Origin: Alkalibacillus flavidus
GTDB lineage: Bacteria > Bacillota > Bacilli > Bacillales > Alkalibacillaceae
Assembly: GCF_040545925.1 (NCBI RefSeq)
Contig: NZ_JBEPMX010000011.1
Location: 1-64,000 of the forward strand
Direction: 5' to 3'
DNA: 64,000 nucleotides
In this document: one piece after another, positions 54,488 to 64,000 of the stretch
How the letters are laid out: each line of letters begins with the position of its first letter
Numbering within the stretch: position 1 is the first letter of the stretch
Translations under genes and position numbers: made by a program
Notes under the pieces: model-generated
The model's database searches: none
Seen by the model: only the letters and a program-made list of their open reading frames with translations
What the model was told of the DNA's origin: nothing

Positions 54488-54958
54488 TTACCAACGATAG
54501 TGAGCGAATGCTTTGTTCGCTTCTGCCATCTTGTGCATTTCTTCACGGCGTCTAACCGAAGCACCAGTATTGTTTGATGCGTCTAGGATTTCATTCGCAA
54601 GACGTTCTTCCATCGTTTTTTCACCGCGTAGGCGTGCATAGTTAACGATGAAACGAAGGCCTAGCGCTTGACGACGTTCAGCACGTACTTCGACAGGTAC
54701 TTGATAGTTGGAACCACCAACGCGTCGAGCGCGCACCTCTAGTACCGGCATAACGTTTTTCATTGCCTCTTCGAATACATCCATTGGTTTTTGACCACTA
54801 CGTTCTTCTACTAAATCGAACGCAGCATATAAAATCTTTTGAGCTGTACCTTTTTTACCATCAACCATGATTTGATTGATTAAACGAGTCACTAACTTAG
54901 AGTCGTGAATCGGATCTGGGATTACATCTCTTTTTGCTACTGCACCTTTACGTGACAT
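54488..54958 (-). CDS. rpsG: 30S ribosomal protein S7
   Basis: 156 aa, nucleates the 30S head. It begins MSRKGAVAKRDVIPDP; the RVGGSNYQVPVEVRAERRQA hairpin and C-terminal HKMAEANKAFAHYRW are typical. Confidence 0.98.
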   Translation of the reverse strand: MSRKGAVAKRDVIPDPIHDSKLVTRLINQIMVDGKKGTAQKILYAAFDLVEERSGQKPMDVFEEAMKNVMPVLEVRARRVGGSNYQVPVEVRAERRQALGLRFIVNYARLRGEKTMEERLANEILDASNNTGASVRRREEMHKMAEANKAFAHYRW

Positions 54959-54993
54959 AAGTTATCCTCCCTTCTTTTCATTGGTTATACGTT

Positions 54994-55413
54994 TTATTTT
55001 TTAGCTTTAGGGCGCTTAGTACCATACTTAGAACGACCTTGTTTACGGCCTTCAACACCTGCAGTGTCTAATGCACCACGAACGATGTGATAACGTACAC
55101 CTGGTAAGTCCTTAACACGTCCACCACGGATAAGAACAACGCTGTGCTCTTGTAGGTTGTGGCCGATACCAGGAATATAAGCAGTTACCTCAATTTGGTT
55201 AGATAAACGAACACGTGCATATTTACGAAGTGATGAGTTTGGTTTCTTTGGTGTCATCGTCGCAACACGTGTACAAACACCACGTTTTTGAGGTGCAGGG
55301 TTATGAGTTTGACGGTTCTTTTGAGAGTCAAAACCTTTGTTTAACGCTGGCGCGTCAGAACCTGCTCGTTTTGTCTTACGTCCTTTACGTACTAATTGGT
55401 TAATAGTAGGCAT
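54994..55413 (-). CDS. rpsL: 30S ribosomal protein S12
   Basis: 139 aa. The decoding-site segments TPKKPNSSLRKYARVRL and GGRVKDLPGVRYH keep both lysines (K43 and K88 in E. coli numbering), so no streptomycin-resistance change is visible. The ATG at 55413 (MPTINQLVRKG) has GGGAGG upstream; the frame is open 13 codons earlier without a site. Confidence 0.98.
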   Translation of the reverse strand: MPTINQLVRKGRKTKRAGSDAPALNKGFDSQKNRQTHNPAPQKRGVCTRVATMTPKKPNSSLRKYARVRLSNQIEVTAYIPGIGHNLQEHSVVLIRGGRVKDLPGVRYHIVRGALDTAGVEGRKQGRSKYGTKRPKAKK

Positions 55414-55506
55414 TTTGTTTCCTCCCTTCGATCTCTTTGTAATTCCACACATCCAGGTGGTTCATAAAAAGGCAAAAAAGAAACTTACATGCATCAGCAT
55501 ATAAAG

Positions 55507-55758
55507 TTACTCAATAATTGCCACAGTTGCTGCACTTACATCAATACCGCTTGCTTGACCTAATTCTTTCATCGAATCAACTTCAAGTACGGGAATTTGA
55601 TAGTCATTTGCAACATTCACAATTTTATCAGTTACGTGTCGATCTGCATCAGATGCAATCACGACCTCTAGTGCTTCACCATGTTTAATGGCTTTTTGCA
55701 CTTGTTTTGCTCCAATTTTTAAACGTTTTTGTGCCTTGGCTACTTTTTCATAAGACAA
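55507..55758 (-). CDS. ybxF: L7Ae-family RNA-binding protein (YbxF)
   Basis: An 83-aa kink-turn-binding protein with the motifs KIGAKQVQKAIKHGEALEVV and VASDAD-like IASDADRHVT. B. subtilis YbxF (RplGB) sits at the same place, between rpoC and rpsL. The start is taken as TTG at 55758 (MSYEKVAKAQ), with GGAGG 8 nt upstream and a match to the B. subtilis start; an earlier in-frame TTG would overlap that site. Confidence 0.92.
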   Translation of the reverse strand: MSYEKVAKAQKRLKIGAKQVQKAIKHGEALEVVIASDADRHVTDKIVNVANDYQIPVLEVDSMKELGQASGIDVSAATVAIIE

Positions 55759-55803
55759 CTTTTCATCCTCCAAAGTAACAAGGTTAAATGAAGCACCTTT
55801 GAT

Positions 55804-55832
55804 ATATTATCACTGCATGAGTAATGTGTCAA
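55804..55832 (-). promoter_or_regulatory. promoter of the ybxF-rpsL-rpsG-fusA operon
   Basis: On the minus strand: TTGACA (55827-55832), 17-nt spacer, TAATAT (55804-55809). Confidence 0.8.
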
Positions 55833-55905
55833 CGAAAAATGTAGAAAAAACATTGTGATGTTGAGATCAAGATGCTTTCAACCTGTTAATTGTCAATATG
55901 GATAA

Positions 55906-55940
55906 TTTGAGCACCGCCCCAAATGGCGACGATGCTCAAA
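55906..55940 (-). terminator. hairpin after rpoC
   Basis: TTTGAGCATCGTCGCC pairs with GGGGCGGTGCTCAAA (minus strand, two mismatches) just after the rpoC stop. Only a short A/T stretch follows, so termination may be partial. Confidence 0.6.
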
Positions 55941-55953
55941 ATCCTTTAAATTC

Positions 55954-58900
55954 TTAAGATTCTGTTGTGATTTCTTCTGCTTGAATTTCTTCGACTTCTT
56001 CTACATTAGCTTCTGGGTCATTGTTAACGTGTTTAAGGTTGCGATAACGGTCTAGACCAGTACCAGCTGGCACAAGTTTACCGATAATGACGTTTTCTTT
56101 GAGACCCATTAGCTCGTCGTACTTACCTTTGATCGCTGCATCAGTTAGGACACGAGTTGTCTCCTGGAATGATGCTGCTGATAAGAACGATTCTGTTTCA
56201 AGTGACGCTTTCGTAATACCTAAGATGATTGGTCGAGCAACAGCCGGTTGACCACCTTTTACGAGGACGTCGTGGTTCGCTTCTTTGAACTGTTGGAATT
56301 CCATTAATGAACCTGGTAGCAAGTCAGTGTCGCCACCTTCAATAATGCGAACTTTACGTAACATTTGACGAACCATTACCTCGACGTGTTTGTCACTGAT
56401 TTCAACACCTTGCATACGGTATACTTTTTGTACTTCTTTAAGTAAGTACTCTTGAACACCTTGCAAGCCTTGAACTTCAATTAGTTCTTTCGGGTCGATT
56501 GAACCTTCAACGAGCGGTTGACCTGGTTCAACTGTGTCGCCTTCTTCAACTTTCATACGCGCATTGTACATGGCTTTATACGTACGCTGTTCAATCTGGC
56601 CTTGAACGACGACTTCTTTCTTATCTTTAAATTCATTGATTTCTTTAACTGTTCCGTGGATCTCACTAATAGCCGCTTGACCTTTAGGATTACGCGCTTC
56701 GAATACTTCTTGGATACGCGGTAAACCTTGTGTGATGTCATCACCTGCAACACCACCTGTGTGGAAGGTACGCATTGTTAACTGTGTACCAGGTTCACCG
56801 ATAGATTGCGCTGCAACGATTCCGACTGCTTCACCGACATCCACTTGTTCACCTGTTGCCATGTTACGTCCATAACACTTCTTACAAGCGCCGTGTGGTG
56901 TGTTACATGTGAAGACAGAGCGAATCACGACTTCTTCCACGCCAGCCTCAATGATTTCTTTAGCGATATCTTCTGTGATGAGTCCATTGCGATTAACTAG
57001 CAATTCATCTGTTTCAGGGTGTTTAACCGATCGGAATGCTGTACGTCCGACTAAGCGGTCATACAACGGTACAATCGTTTCGTTACCTTCGCTTAATGTG
57101 CTAACTGTCATACCTCGGTCTGTACCACAATCGTCTTCACGGATGATAACGTCTTGAGCAACGTCAACGAGACGACGAGTGAGGTAACCTGAGTCCGCTG
57201 TCTTAAGTGCGGTATCGGCTAGACCTTTACGAGCACCGTGAGTTGAAATGAAGTACTCTAATACCGTTAAACCTTCACGGAAGCTTGATTTGATCGGTAG
57301 TTCAATAATCTTACCAGATGGGTTAGCCATCAGACCACGCATACCAGCTAACTGTGTGAAGTTTGACGCGTTACCACGTGCACCTGAATCACTCATCATA
57401 AAGATTGGGTTCAAGCTACCAAGCGCGCCCATAAGGCGGTTTTGGATATCGTCTTTTGCTTCCGTCCAAACCGATACGACACGGTCATAACGTTCGTTTT
57501 CTGTAATCAGACCACGACGGAATTGTTTTGATACTTTATCAACCTTCGATTGAGCATCATCAATAATTTCAGGTTTTTCATCTAATACAACAATGTCAGA
57601 TACACCAATTGTAATACCTGCTTTCGTTGAATACTCAAAACCTAAGTCTTTCATACGGTCAAGCATTTTCGATGTTTCCGAAAGCTTGTAGTACTTAAAG
57701 ACTTCAGCGATGATGTCACCTAAAATACCTTTCTTGAACGGCTCAACGAGATCACGTGATTCAAACACTTCTGCCACATTTTCAGTTGCGTCAACAAAGT
57801 ATTTATCAGGTGTTTCAACCTCTAAGTTCGATGCAGTCGGCTCATTCATATATGGGAATGAATCCGGTAAAATCTCATTAAAGATCAACTTACCAACTGT
57901 CGTAAGTAAGATTTTTCGGTTTTGTTCTTCGCTAAATTGCGGTTTGTTCAATGAACTTGCTTGAATGCCAATACGGCTGTGCAAGTGAACATAACCGTTA
58001 TCGTAAGCTGATAATGCTTCAGCTGGTGTTGAGAATACTTTACCTTCATTTAAGGCGCCTTCACGCTCTAATGTGAGGTAATAGTTTCCTAAAACCATGT
58101 CCTGTGATGGCGTAACAACTGGCTTACCATCTTTCGGGTTAAGGATGTTTTGTGCAGCGAGCATTAATACGCGTGCTTCAGCCTGCGCTTCTTGCGATAA
58201 CGGAACGTGAACCGCCATTTGGTCACCGTCGAAGTCAGCGTTATATGCTGTACATGCAAGCGGGTGCAAGCGAATCGCACGACCTTCAACTAGTACCGGC
58301 TCGAACGACTGGATACCTAAACGGTGTAACGTCGGTGCACGGTTTAACATAACAGGGTGTTCTTTAATAACGTCTTCTAGTACATCCCAGATTTCTGGGC
58401 GGAGACGTTCAATATTACGTTTAGCTGATTTAATGTTATGAGCTAAGCCACGATCAACTAATTCACGCATAACAAACGGCTTAAACAATTCGATCGCCAT
58501 TTCTTTTGGTAGACCACACTGATACATTTTCAAGCTTGGTCCAACAACGATAACGGAACGACCTGAATAGTCAACACGTTTACCGAGTAAGTTTTGACGG
58601 AAACGACCTTGCTTACCTTTCAGCATGTGTGAAAGTGATTTAAGTGGACGATTTCCTGGTCCAGTAACTGGACGGCCACGACGACCATTATCGATTAACG
58701 CGTCAACGGATTCTTGAAGCATACGCTTTTCGTTTTGCACGATAATCGTTGGTGCACCTAAGTCTAATAAACGCTTAAGTCGATTGTTACGGTTAATGAC
58801 ACGACGGTATAAGTCGTTTAAGTCAGATGTCGCAAAACGACCACCATCTAATTGCACCATAGGACGTAGCTCAGGTGGAATGATCGGAAGTACGTCTAAA

Positions 58901-59580
58901 ACCATCCACGCTGGATCATTACCAGAGTTACGGAATGATTCAAGGACTTCTAATCGTTTAATCGCACGTGTACGACGTTGACCTTGAGCTGTTTTTAACT
59001 CTTCTTTTAGCTCTTCTACTTCAGATTCTAAATCAACAGAATGAAGTAATTTACGGATAGCTTCTGCACCCATATGTGCTTGGAAAGACTTACCGTACTT
59101 ATCGTAATAAGCGCGGTATTCCTTTTCAGAGAGTAACTGTTTCTTTTCAAGCGGAGTATCGCCTGGTTCAGTCACAATGTACGAAGCGAAATAAATCACT
59201 TCTTCTAATGCGCGTGGAGATAAGTCGAGAACTAATCCCATACGACTTGGAATACCTTTGAAATACCAAATGTGAGAGACAGGGGCAGCTAGTTCAAGGT
59301 GCCCCATGCGCTCACGGCGTACAGTTGCTTTCGTTACTTCAACACCGCAACGATCACAAACAATACCTTTGTAACGCACACGTTTATATTTACCGCAGTG
59401 ACATTCCCAATCTTTAGTTGGTCCGAAAATACGCTCACAGAATAGACCGTCTTTTTCCGGTTTTAGTGTACGGTAGTTAATCGTTTCTGGCTTTTTCACT
59501 TCACCGTAAGACCATGCACGAATCTTTTCCGATGCCGCTAAACCAATTTTCATATACTCAAATTTATTTACATCGATCAA
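55954..59580 (-). CDS. rpoC: DNA-directed RNA polymerase subunit beta'
   Basis: 1208 aa, the Bacillus-type length. The N-terminal zinc ribbon is CHCGKYKRVRYKGIVCDRCG (about 60-80), the catalytic Mg site NADFDGDQMAVH (near 450), and a second zinc site includes CNTPHGACKKCYG. The start is TTG at 59580 with GGAGGT 7 nt upstream, matching the B. subtilis start. The final ~20 residues are Glu-rich. Confidence 0.98.
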   Translation of the reverse strand: MIDVNKFEYMKIGLAASEKIRAWSYGEVKKPETINYRTLKPEKDGLFCERIFGPTKDWECHCGKYKRVRYKGIVCDRCGVEVTKATVRRERMGHLELAAPVSHIWYFKGIPSRMGLVLDLSPRALEEVIYFASYIVTEPGDTPLEKKQLLSEKEYRAYYDKYGKSFQAHMGAEAIRKLLHSVDLESEVEELKEELKTAQGQRRTRAIKRLEVLESFRNSGNDPAWMVLDVLPIIPPELRPMVQLDGGRFATSDLNDLYRRVINRNNRLKRLLDLGAPTIIVQNEKRMLQESVDALIDNGRRGRPVTGPGNRPLKSLSHMLKGKQGRFRQNLLGKRVDYSGRSVIVVGPSLKMYQCGLPKEMAIELFKPFVMRELVDRGLAHNIKSAKRNIERLRPEIWDVLEDVIKEHPVMLNRAPTLHRLGIQSFEPVLVEGRAIRLHPLACTAYNADFDGDQMAVHVPLSQEAQAEARVLMLAAQNILNPKDGKPVVTPSQDMVLGNYYLTLEREGALNEGKVFSTPAEALSAYDNGYVHLHSRIGIQASSLNKPQFSEEQNRKILLTTVGKLIFNEILPDSFPYMNEPTASNLEVETPDKYFVDATENVAEVFESRDLVEPFKKGILGDIIAEVFKYYKLSETSKMLDRMKDLGFEYSTKAGITIGVSDIVVLDEKPEIIDDAQSKVDKVSKQFRRGLITENERYDRVVSVWTEAKDDIQNRLMGALGSLNPIFMMSDSGARGNASNFTQLAGMRGLMANPSGKIIELPIKSSFREGLTVLEYFISTHGARKGLADTALKTADSGYLTRRLVDVAQDVIIREDDCGTDRGMTVSTLSEGNETIVPLYDRLVGRTAFRSVKHPETDELLVNRNGLITEDIAKEIIEAGVEEVVIRSVFTCNTPHGACKKCYGRNMATGEQVDVGEAVGIVAAQSIGEPGTQLTMRTFHTGGVAGDDITQGLPRIQEVFEARNPKGQAAISEIHGTVKEINEFKDKKEVVVQGQIEQRTYKAMYNARMKVEEGDTVEPGQPLVEGSIDPKELIEVQGLQGVQEYLLKEVQKVYRMQGVEISDKHVEVMVRQMLRKVRIIEGGDTDLLPGSLMEFQQFKEANHDVLVKGGQPAVARPIILGITKASLETESFLSAASFQETTRVLTDAAIKGKYDELMGLKENVIIGKLVPAGTGLDRYRNLKHVNNDPEANVEEVEEIQAEEITTES

Positions 59581-59626
59581 GGAGACTACCTCCCTCTATT
59601 TTTCGAACAATTAATTATGATACTTA

Positions 59627-62600
59627 TTATTCAACCGGCTCATCTGGTTCATGACGTTCGATATTAACGTTAAGCTGATCTGGGTCATCGTCTTCTAAAT
59701 CACGCATATCGATTTCCGTTTCATCATCGGTCAACATCTTAACGTCCATACCAAGACTTTGTAATTCTTTGATGAGTACGCGGAACGATTCAGGAACACC
59801 TGGCTCTGGCAAGTTTTCACCTTTAACAATCGCTTCGTACGTTTTCACACGTCCAACAACGTCGTCTGACTTGACGGTTAGTAGCTCTTGTAAGGTGTAG
59901 GCTGCACCGTAGGCTTCAAGTGCCCAAACCTCCATCTCACCAAAACGCTGACCACCGAATTGTGCTTTACCACCAAGCGGTTGTTGTGTCACGAGTGAGT
60001 AAGGTCCTGTTGAACGAGCGTGTAACTTATCATCAACCATGTGCTCTAGTTTGATCATATACATGACACCAACAGATACACGGTTATCAAATGCGTCACC
60101 TGTACGACCGTCATATAGAATCGTCTTACCATCACGAGCGAGACCAGCTTCTTCAACTGTTTCCCAAACATCTTCTTCATTCGCGCCGTCAAAGACTGGT
60201 GATGCGACGTTAATGTTTAACTCGCGAGCAGCCATGCCGAGGTGTAATTCTAACACCTGTCCAATGTTCATACGTGACGGAACACCGAGTGGGTTAAGCA
60301 TGACATCAACTGGCGTACCATCAGGTAAGAAAGGCATATCTTCTTCCGGTAAAATACGGGAAATAACACCTTTGTTACCGTGACGTCCGGCCATCTTGTC
60401 ACCTTCAGAAATTCGACGCTTCTGAACGATATAAACGCGGACGAGTTTATTGACACCAGGTGACAGTTCATCGCCATCGACACGATTAAATACTTTCACA
60501 TCGTGTACAATACCGCCACCACCATGTGGGACGCGTAATGACGTGTCACGAACTTCACGTGCTTTTTCACCGAAAATCGCGTGTAGTAAGCGCTCTTCAG
60601 AGGATAGCTCAGTCATACCTTTTGGTGTGACTTTACCAACTAAAATATCGCCATCAGTCACTTCTGCACCGACGCGGATAATGCCGCTTTCGTCTAAATC
60701 CTTCAACGCGTCTTCACCGACGTTCGGAATATCACGTGTGATTTCTTCAGGACCTAGTTTCGTATCACGCGCTTCAGATTCGAACTCTTCAATATGAATC
60801 GATGTGAACACATCATCTTTTACGAGACGATCACTCATGATAACAGCGTCCTCGTAGTTATAACCGTCCCATGTCATGAAGGCTACTAGTGCGTTACGTC
60901 CAAGTGCTAGCTCACCGCGATCCATTGATGGACCGTCTGCGATGATTTCACCTTTTTGTAAGTGATCGCCTTTTGAAACAATCGGACGTTGGTTATAGCA
61001 AGACCCTTGGTTAGAACGGATGTATTTTTGGAAGCGATAGCGATCAAGGTCGCCTTTCACTTGTTTACCATCAACCGTTTCAACACGACGGACGTGAACT
61101 TCTTTCGCCTCGACCTTTTCAACAATACCTTCGTGTTGGCAAACAATCGCTGCACCAGAGTCTTTACCAGATACGTATTCCATACCTGTACCGACTGTTG
61201 GCGATTCTGGTTCAATCAAAGGTACTGCCTGACGCTGCATGTTCGCACCCATCAAGGCACGGTTGGAGTCGTCGTTTTCTAAGAATGGGATACATGCTGT
61301 CGCAGCTGATACAACCTGCTTCGGTGATACGTCCATGTAGTCAATTTGTTCACGTTTAACGACGATGTTTTCACCACGGAAACGTGCGATAACTTCTTCG
61401 TCAGCAAACGTTCCATCTTCATTAAGGCTTGCGTTCGCCTGAGCCACGATGTAGTTGTCTTCTTCATCTGCAGTCAGGTAGTCTGTAAACTCTGTTACTT
61501 TACCTGTCTTAGGGTCAACACGACGGTATGGTGTTTCGATAAAACCAAATGGATTCACTTTCGCATAAGATGAAAGTGAGTTAATTAAACCGATGTTCGG
61601 TCCTTCTGGCGTTTCAATCGGACACATACGACCGTAGTGCGAATAGTGTACGTCACGAACTTCCATACCAGCACGTTCACGTGTTAAACCGCCTGGCCCT
61701 AATGCTGATAAACGACGCTTGTGTGTTAATTCAGCTAATGGGTTCGTTTGATACATAAACTGTGATAACTGCGAACTACCAAAGAATTCTTTAATAGAAG
61801 CAATGACTGGTCGAATATTAATTAATTGTTGTGGCGTGATCGATTCAGTATCTTGAATAGACATACGCTCACGAATGACACGTTCCATACGAGATAAACC
61901 AATACGGAATTGGTTTTGTAACAATTCACCTACAGAACGTAGACGACGGTTACCTAGGTGGTCAATGTCGTCCGTTTTACCGACATTGTGTAGTAGGTTG
62001 AAGAAATAACTGATAGACGCAATAATATCGGCATATGTGATGTGTTTTAATTCTTCATCAACATTACCGTTACTAATAACGTTTAACGTTTTCTCACCAT
62101 CTGGGTCTGTCGGGTCAACAATTTTAACAGATTGGATTTTAACAGGATCTTCTAAAACACCATCTTGTGGTTCTAGAATTTGCTCGCCAACTGCGTCCTC
62201 TTCTTTCTCAAGATATGGAATGAGTTGGTCAAGAAGGCGACGGTTTAATTTGTCCCCTTTACGAGCAATGACTTCACCTGTTTCTTCATCTGCAATTGTT
62301 TCAGCTAACGTTTGATTGAATAAACGATCTTTGATGTGTAGCTTTTTATTCATTTTGTAACGACCGACGCGGGCTGAATCATAACGTTTCGGGTCGAAAA
62401 AGCGGGAATAAAGCAAGCTTTTCGCGTTTTCTGCTGTTGGTGGCTCACCTGGGCGCAACCGTTCATAAATCTCAATTAACGCTTTTTCACTATCTTCAGT
62501 ATTATCTTTTTCTAACGTATTACGAACGAATTCATTATCACCTAATAAATTAATAATTTCTTCATCAGAACTAAATCCTAACGCACGCAATAATACGGTG

Positions 62601-63175
62601 ATCGGTAGCTTACGAGTACGGTCAATGCGGACATGCACGACGTCTTTTGCATCGGTTTCATACTCTAACCATGCACCACGGCTCGGGATCACTGTTGAGG
62701 TATATCCTTTTTTACCGTTTTTGTCGACCTTATCACTGAAATAAACCCCTGGTGAACGAACAAGTTGTGAGACAATAACACGTTCAGCACCATTAATAAT
62801 GAACGTACCTGTGTCTGTCATTAATGGGAAATCACCCATGAAGACTTCTTGCTCTTTCACTTCGCCTGTCTCTTTGTTAAGTAAGCGAACTTTCACTCGT
62901 AGCGGAGCATTGTGTGTGACGTCACGTTCCTTAGCGTCATTGACGGAATACTTCGGCTCACCTAATGAGTAATCCACAAACTCTAGTGAGAGGTTACCAG
63001 TAAAATCTTCTACTGGTGAAATGTCAGCGAACATTTCTTTTAACCCTTCATCTAAAAACCATTGATACGAAGCGGTTTGAATCTCGATTAAGTTCGGTAA
63101 TTCTTGCACTTCGCTAATTCGCGCGTAGCTTCTACGCTGGCGGTGTCGACCATATTGAACTAGTTGACCTGTCAA
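59627..63175 (-). CDS. rpoB: DNA-directed RNA polymerase subunit beta
   Basis: 1182 aa. The start is TTG at 63175 (MTGQLVQYGRHRQRRSY), as in B. subtilis, with GAGGGGTG 6 nt upstream. The lobe, fork, flap and C-terminal clamp segments are complete. The rifampicin cluster reads SQLSQFMYQTNPLAELTHKR then RLSALGPGGL. Tyr475 stands where nearly all rifampicin-sensitive bacteria have Asp (D516 in E. coli). The other common resistance positions (His526, Ser531, Gln513 in E. coli numbering) look normal. The acidic C-terminus is typical. Confidence 0.98.
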   Translation of the reverse strand: MTGQLVQYGRHRQRRSYARISEVQELPNLIEIQTASYQWFLDEGLKEMFADISPVEDFTGNLSLEFVDYSLGEPKYSVNDAKERDVTHNAPLRVKVRLLNKETGEVKEQEVFMGDFPLMTDTGTFIINGAERVIVSQLVRSPGVYFSDKVDKNGKKGYTSTVIPSRGAWLEYETDAKDVVHVRIDRTRKLPITVLLRALGFSSDEEIINLLGDNEFVRNTLEKDNTEDSEKALIEIYERLRPGEPPTAENAKSLLYSRFFDPKRYDSARVGRYKMNKKLHIKDRLFNQTLAETIADEETGEVIARKGDKLNRRLLDQLIPYLEKEEDAVGEQILEPQDGVLEDPVKIQSVKIVDPTDPDGEKTLNVISNGNVDEELKHITYADIIASISYFFNLLHNVGKTDDIDHLGNRRLRSVGELLQNQFRIGLSRMERVIRERMSIQDTESITPQQLINIRPVIASIKEFFGSSQLSQFMYQTNPLAELTHKRRLSALGPGGLTRERAGMEVRDVHYSHYGRMCPIETPEGPNIGLINSLSSYAKVNPFGFIETPYRRVDPKTGKVTEFTDYLTADEEDNYIVAQANASLNEDGTFADEEVIARFRGENIVVKREQIDYMDVSPKQVVSAATACIPFLENDDSNRALMGANMQRQAVPLIEPESPTVGTGMEYVSGKDSGAAIVCQHEGIVEKVEAKEVHVRRVETVDGKQVKGDLDRYRFQKYIRSNQGSCYNQRPIVSKGDHLQKGEIIADGPSMDRGELALGRNALVAFMTWDGYNYEDAVIMSDRLVKDDVFTSIHIEEFESEARDTKLGPEEITRDIPNVGEDALKDLDESGIIRVGAEVTDGDILVGKVTPKGMTELSSEERLLHAIFGEKAREVRDTSLRVPHGGGGIVHDVKVFNRVDGDELSPGVNKLVRVYIVQKRRISEGDKMAGRHGNKGVISRILPEEDMPFLPDGTPVDVMLNPLGVPSRMNIGQVLELHLGMAARELNINVASPVFDGANEEDVWETVEEAGLARDGKTILYDGRTGDAFDNRVSVGVMYMIKLEHMVDDKLHARSTGPYSLVTQQPLGGKAQFGGQRFGEMEVWALEAYGAAYTLQELLTVKSDDVVGRVKTYEAIVKGENLPEPGVPESFRVLIKELQSLGMDVKMLTDDETEIDMRDLEDDDPDQLNVNIERHEPDEPVE

Positions 63176-63313
63176 CTGCTTCACCCCTCAAACAACCAAA
63201 TATTTAAAACAAAAAACAATCCGACATTAAGGCATGCCGAACTTGCTTGATCCACATTGTTTCACAAGCATATATAACAACATTTGCGACTTAGGCAAAT
63301 GCGATATCAAACT

Positions 63314-63342
63314 TTTATACAAAGGATATACAAGTTCATCAA
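63314..63342 (-). promoter_or_regulatory. candidate promoter upstream of rpoB
   Basis: On the minus strand: TTGATG (63337-63342), 17-nt spacer, TATAAA (63314-63319). A weaker pair, TTGAAT (63394-63399) with AATACT (63371-63376), lies further upstream. The 363-bp gap between ybxB and rpoB is AT-rich, with a short CATTTG/CAAATG hairpin near 63281-63301 and nothing else that I can support. Confidence 0.5.
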
Positions 63343-63538
63343 AACATGATAAACTATATATCTATAAGCAAGTATTAAACCATTATCGGCTTAATTCAAG
63401 CGTTTTATACGTCTAAAATAGAACGCAATTTCAGCCTATATCATTTAACTTCATCATCATTATTGTTAAATTTTTAAAAATAACTTGACAAAGAAACGTA
63501 TTTAGTGGCATTTTCTAATGTTATCATATCGGTTACCG

Positions 63539-64000
63539 CTAGTCAATTTTAATTGATTTCAAAACGTAATAACCTTTATCCCGTTTCACAACCTCTACAT
63601 GACGGAACACTTCTTCCATTTTCGTTTTCAACGATGGCGCCCCTTGTTTCTTTTGGACAACTAACCATAACTCACCTTGTCGCTTCAAACATTTATAACT
63701 ATTTTCTATAATAGATAGTACTACCGATTTCCCTGCTCGAAACGGCGGGTTCGTTATGACTGCCGCGTAATGATTGTTAGAGAGATTATCCAACCGATCA
63801 TTAACGAAAACATCCGTTTGACTCACTTGATTCTCGCTTGCATTATGCTTCGCTAACTGAACAGCACGCTCATTCACATCGACCATATCAATATGGTGTT
63901 CTGGAAATTGTTTAGCAACTGCAATGCCAATCGGCCCATAACCACACCCGACATCCAATACATCACCACTTACGCTAGGCATAACAAACTGCCCCAACAA
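63539..64000 (-). CDS. ybxB: RsmC-like class I SAM-dependent methyltransferase (YbxB), 5' end outside window
   Basis: The last 153 residues of a methyltransferase. SAM-binding motif I is DVLDVGCGYGPIG; the catalytic motif ITNPPF (N-P-P-F) marks an N-methyltransferase of the RsmC/RsmD kind, likely acting on rRNA guanine. VQKKQGAPSLKTKMEE near the end also matches B. subtilis YbxB, which lies between rplL and rpoB. About 45-50 N-terminal residues lie beyond the window edge. Confidence 0.92.
   Translation of the reverse strand: MLGQFVMPSVSGDVLDVGCGYGPIGIAVAKQFPEHHIDMVDVNERAVQLAKHNASENQVSQTDVFVNDRLDNLSNNHYAAVITNPPFRAGKSVVLSIIENSYKCLKRQGELWLVVQKKQGAPSLKTKMEEVFRHVEVVKRDKGYYVLKSIKID

Noticed and set aside
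54994..55413. Possible streptomycin-resistance change in rpsL to accompany the rpoB change
   Set aside because: Both key lysines (TPKKPNS and RVKDLPG) are intact.
55954..63175. Many 60-115 aa plus-strand ORFs over rpoC and rpoB
   Set aside because: Antisense shadows of long conserved genes; none has a ribosome-binding site plus a recognisable product.

Overview
The window comes from a low-to-moderate GC, endospore-forming member of the Bacillaceae. Gene order matches the B. subtilis stretch from rpoB to the rrnI-linked spore genes (ybxB-rpoB-rpoC-ybxF-rpsL-rpsG-fusA-tuf, then S10-spc-alpha, ecf, truA, rplM-rpsI, cwlD-salA-gerD-kbaA-pdaB, 16S). Many proteins are acid-rich, including the exported TAXI binding protein, and a TRAP transporter is present; this suggests a halophilic or haloalkaliphilic species, which is an inference. 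Almost everything is on the minus strand, so the biological reading direction is from 64000 down to 1.

Layout in window coordinates. 1-57: 5' end of a 16S rRNA gene with tandem rrn promoters. 346-4829: sporulation and germination block (small conserved protein, pdaB, kbaA, gerD, salA, cwlD), with sigma-G-like promoters before pdaB and gerD. 4879-8292: membrane-stress operon sppA - RDD protein (yteJ/sppI-like) - ydbS-like - ydbT-like. 8437-11543: a TAXI-type TRAP transporter whose solute-binding lipoprotein appears circularly permuted. 11727-12887: yybP-ykoY (Mn2+) riboswitch and a CaCA exchanger. 12889-17376: accessory stretch with an acetyl-CoA hydrolase/transferase family protein, a secreted CAP-LysM-LysM protein, a DUF6176 protein, an ArsR-DUF2087 regulator broken by one in-frame stop, and two copies of a ~435-bp repeat, each filling the gap between convergent genes. 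17377-18350: rpsI-rplM with an L13-type leader.

18408-32401: a complete purine operon (purEKBCSQLFMNHD) followed by folD. It carries PurR-box-like sequences, a guanine riboswitch with attenuator in front of purE, and a ZTP riboswitch between purD and folD. In B. subtilis this operon is elsewhere; here it lies between truA and rplM. 32401-35614: truA and the ECF transporter module ecfT-ecfA2-ecfA1. 35717-50634: the complete alpha/spc/S10 ribosomal super-operon with secY, adk, map, infA and rpmJ, started by two TTGAAA-17-TATAAT promoters and a structured leader. 51054-55758: tuf, fusA, rpsG, rpsL, L7Ae-like ybxF. 55954-63175: rpoC and rpoB. 63539-64000: the 3' part of a ybxB-type methyltransferase gene cut by the window edge.

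Most of the window is core translation, transcription and purine synthesis. The points that stand out are: (1) the permuted TAXI binding protein; (2) a Tyr at the rifampicin-pocket position of RpoB where Asp is expected; (3) the paired repeat elements lodged inside terminator-like inverted repeats; (4) a riboswitch-rich set of control regions (guanine, ZTP, Mn2+); (5) a PdaB that has lost its catalytic residues; and (6) the two large insertions (purine operon; membrane-stress/TRAP block) in an otherwise conserved gene order. No phage, transposase, CRISPR array or tRNA gene was seen.
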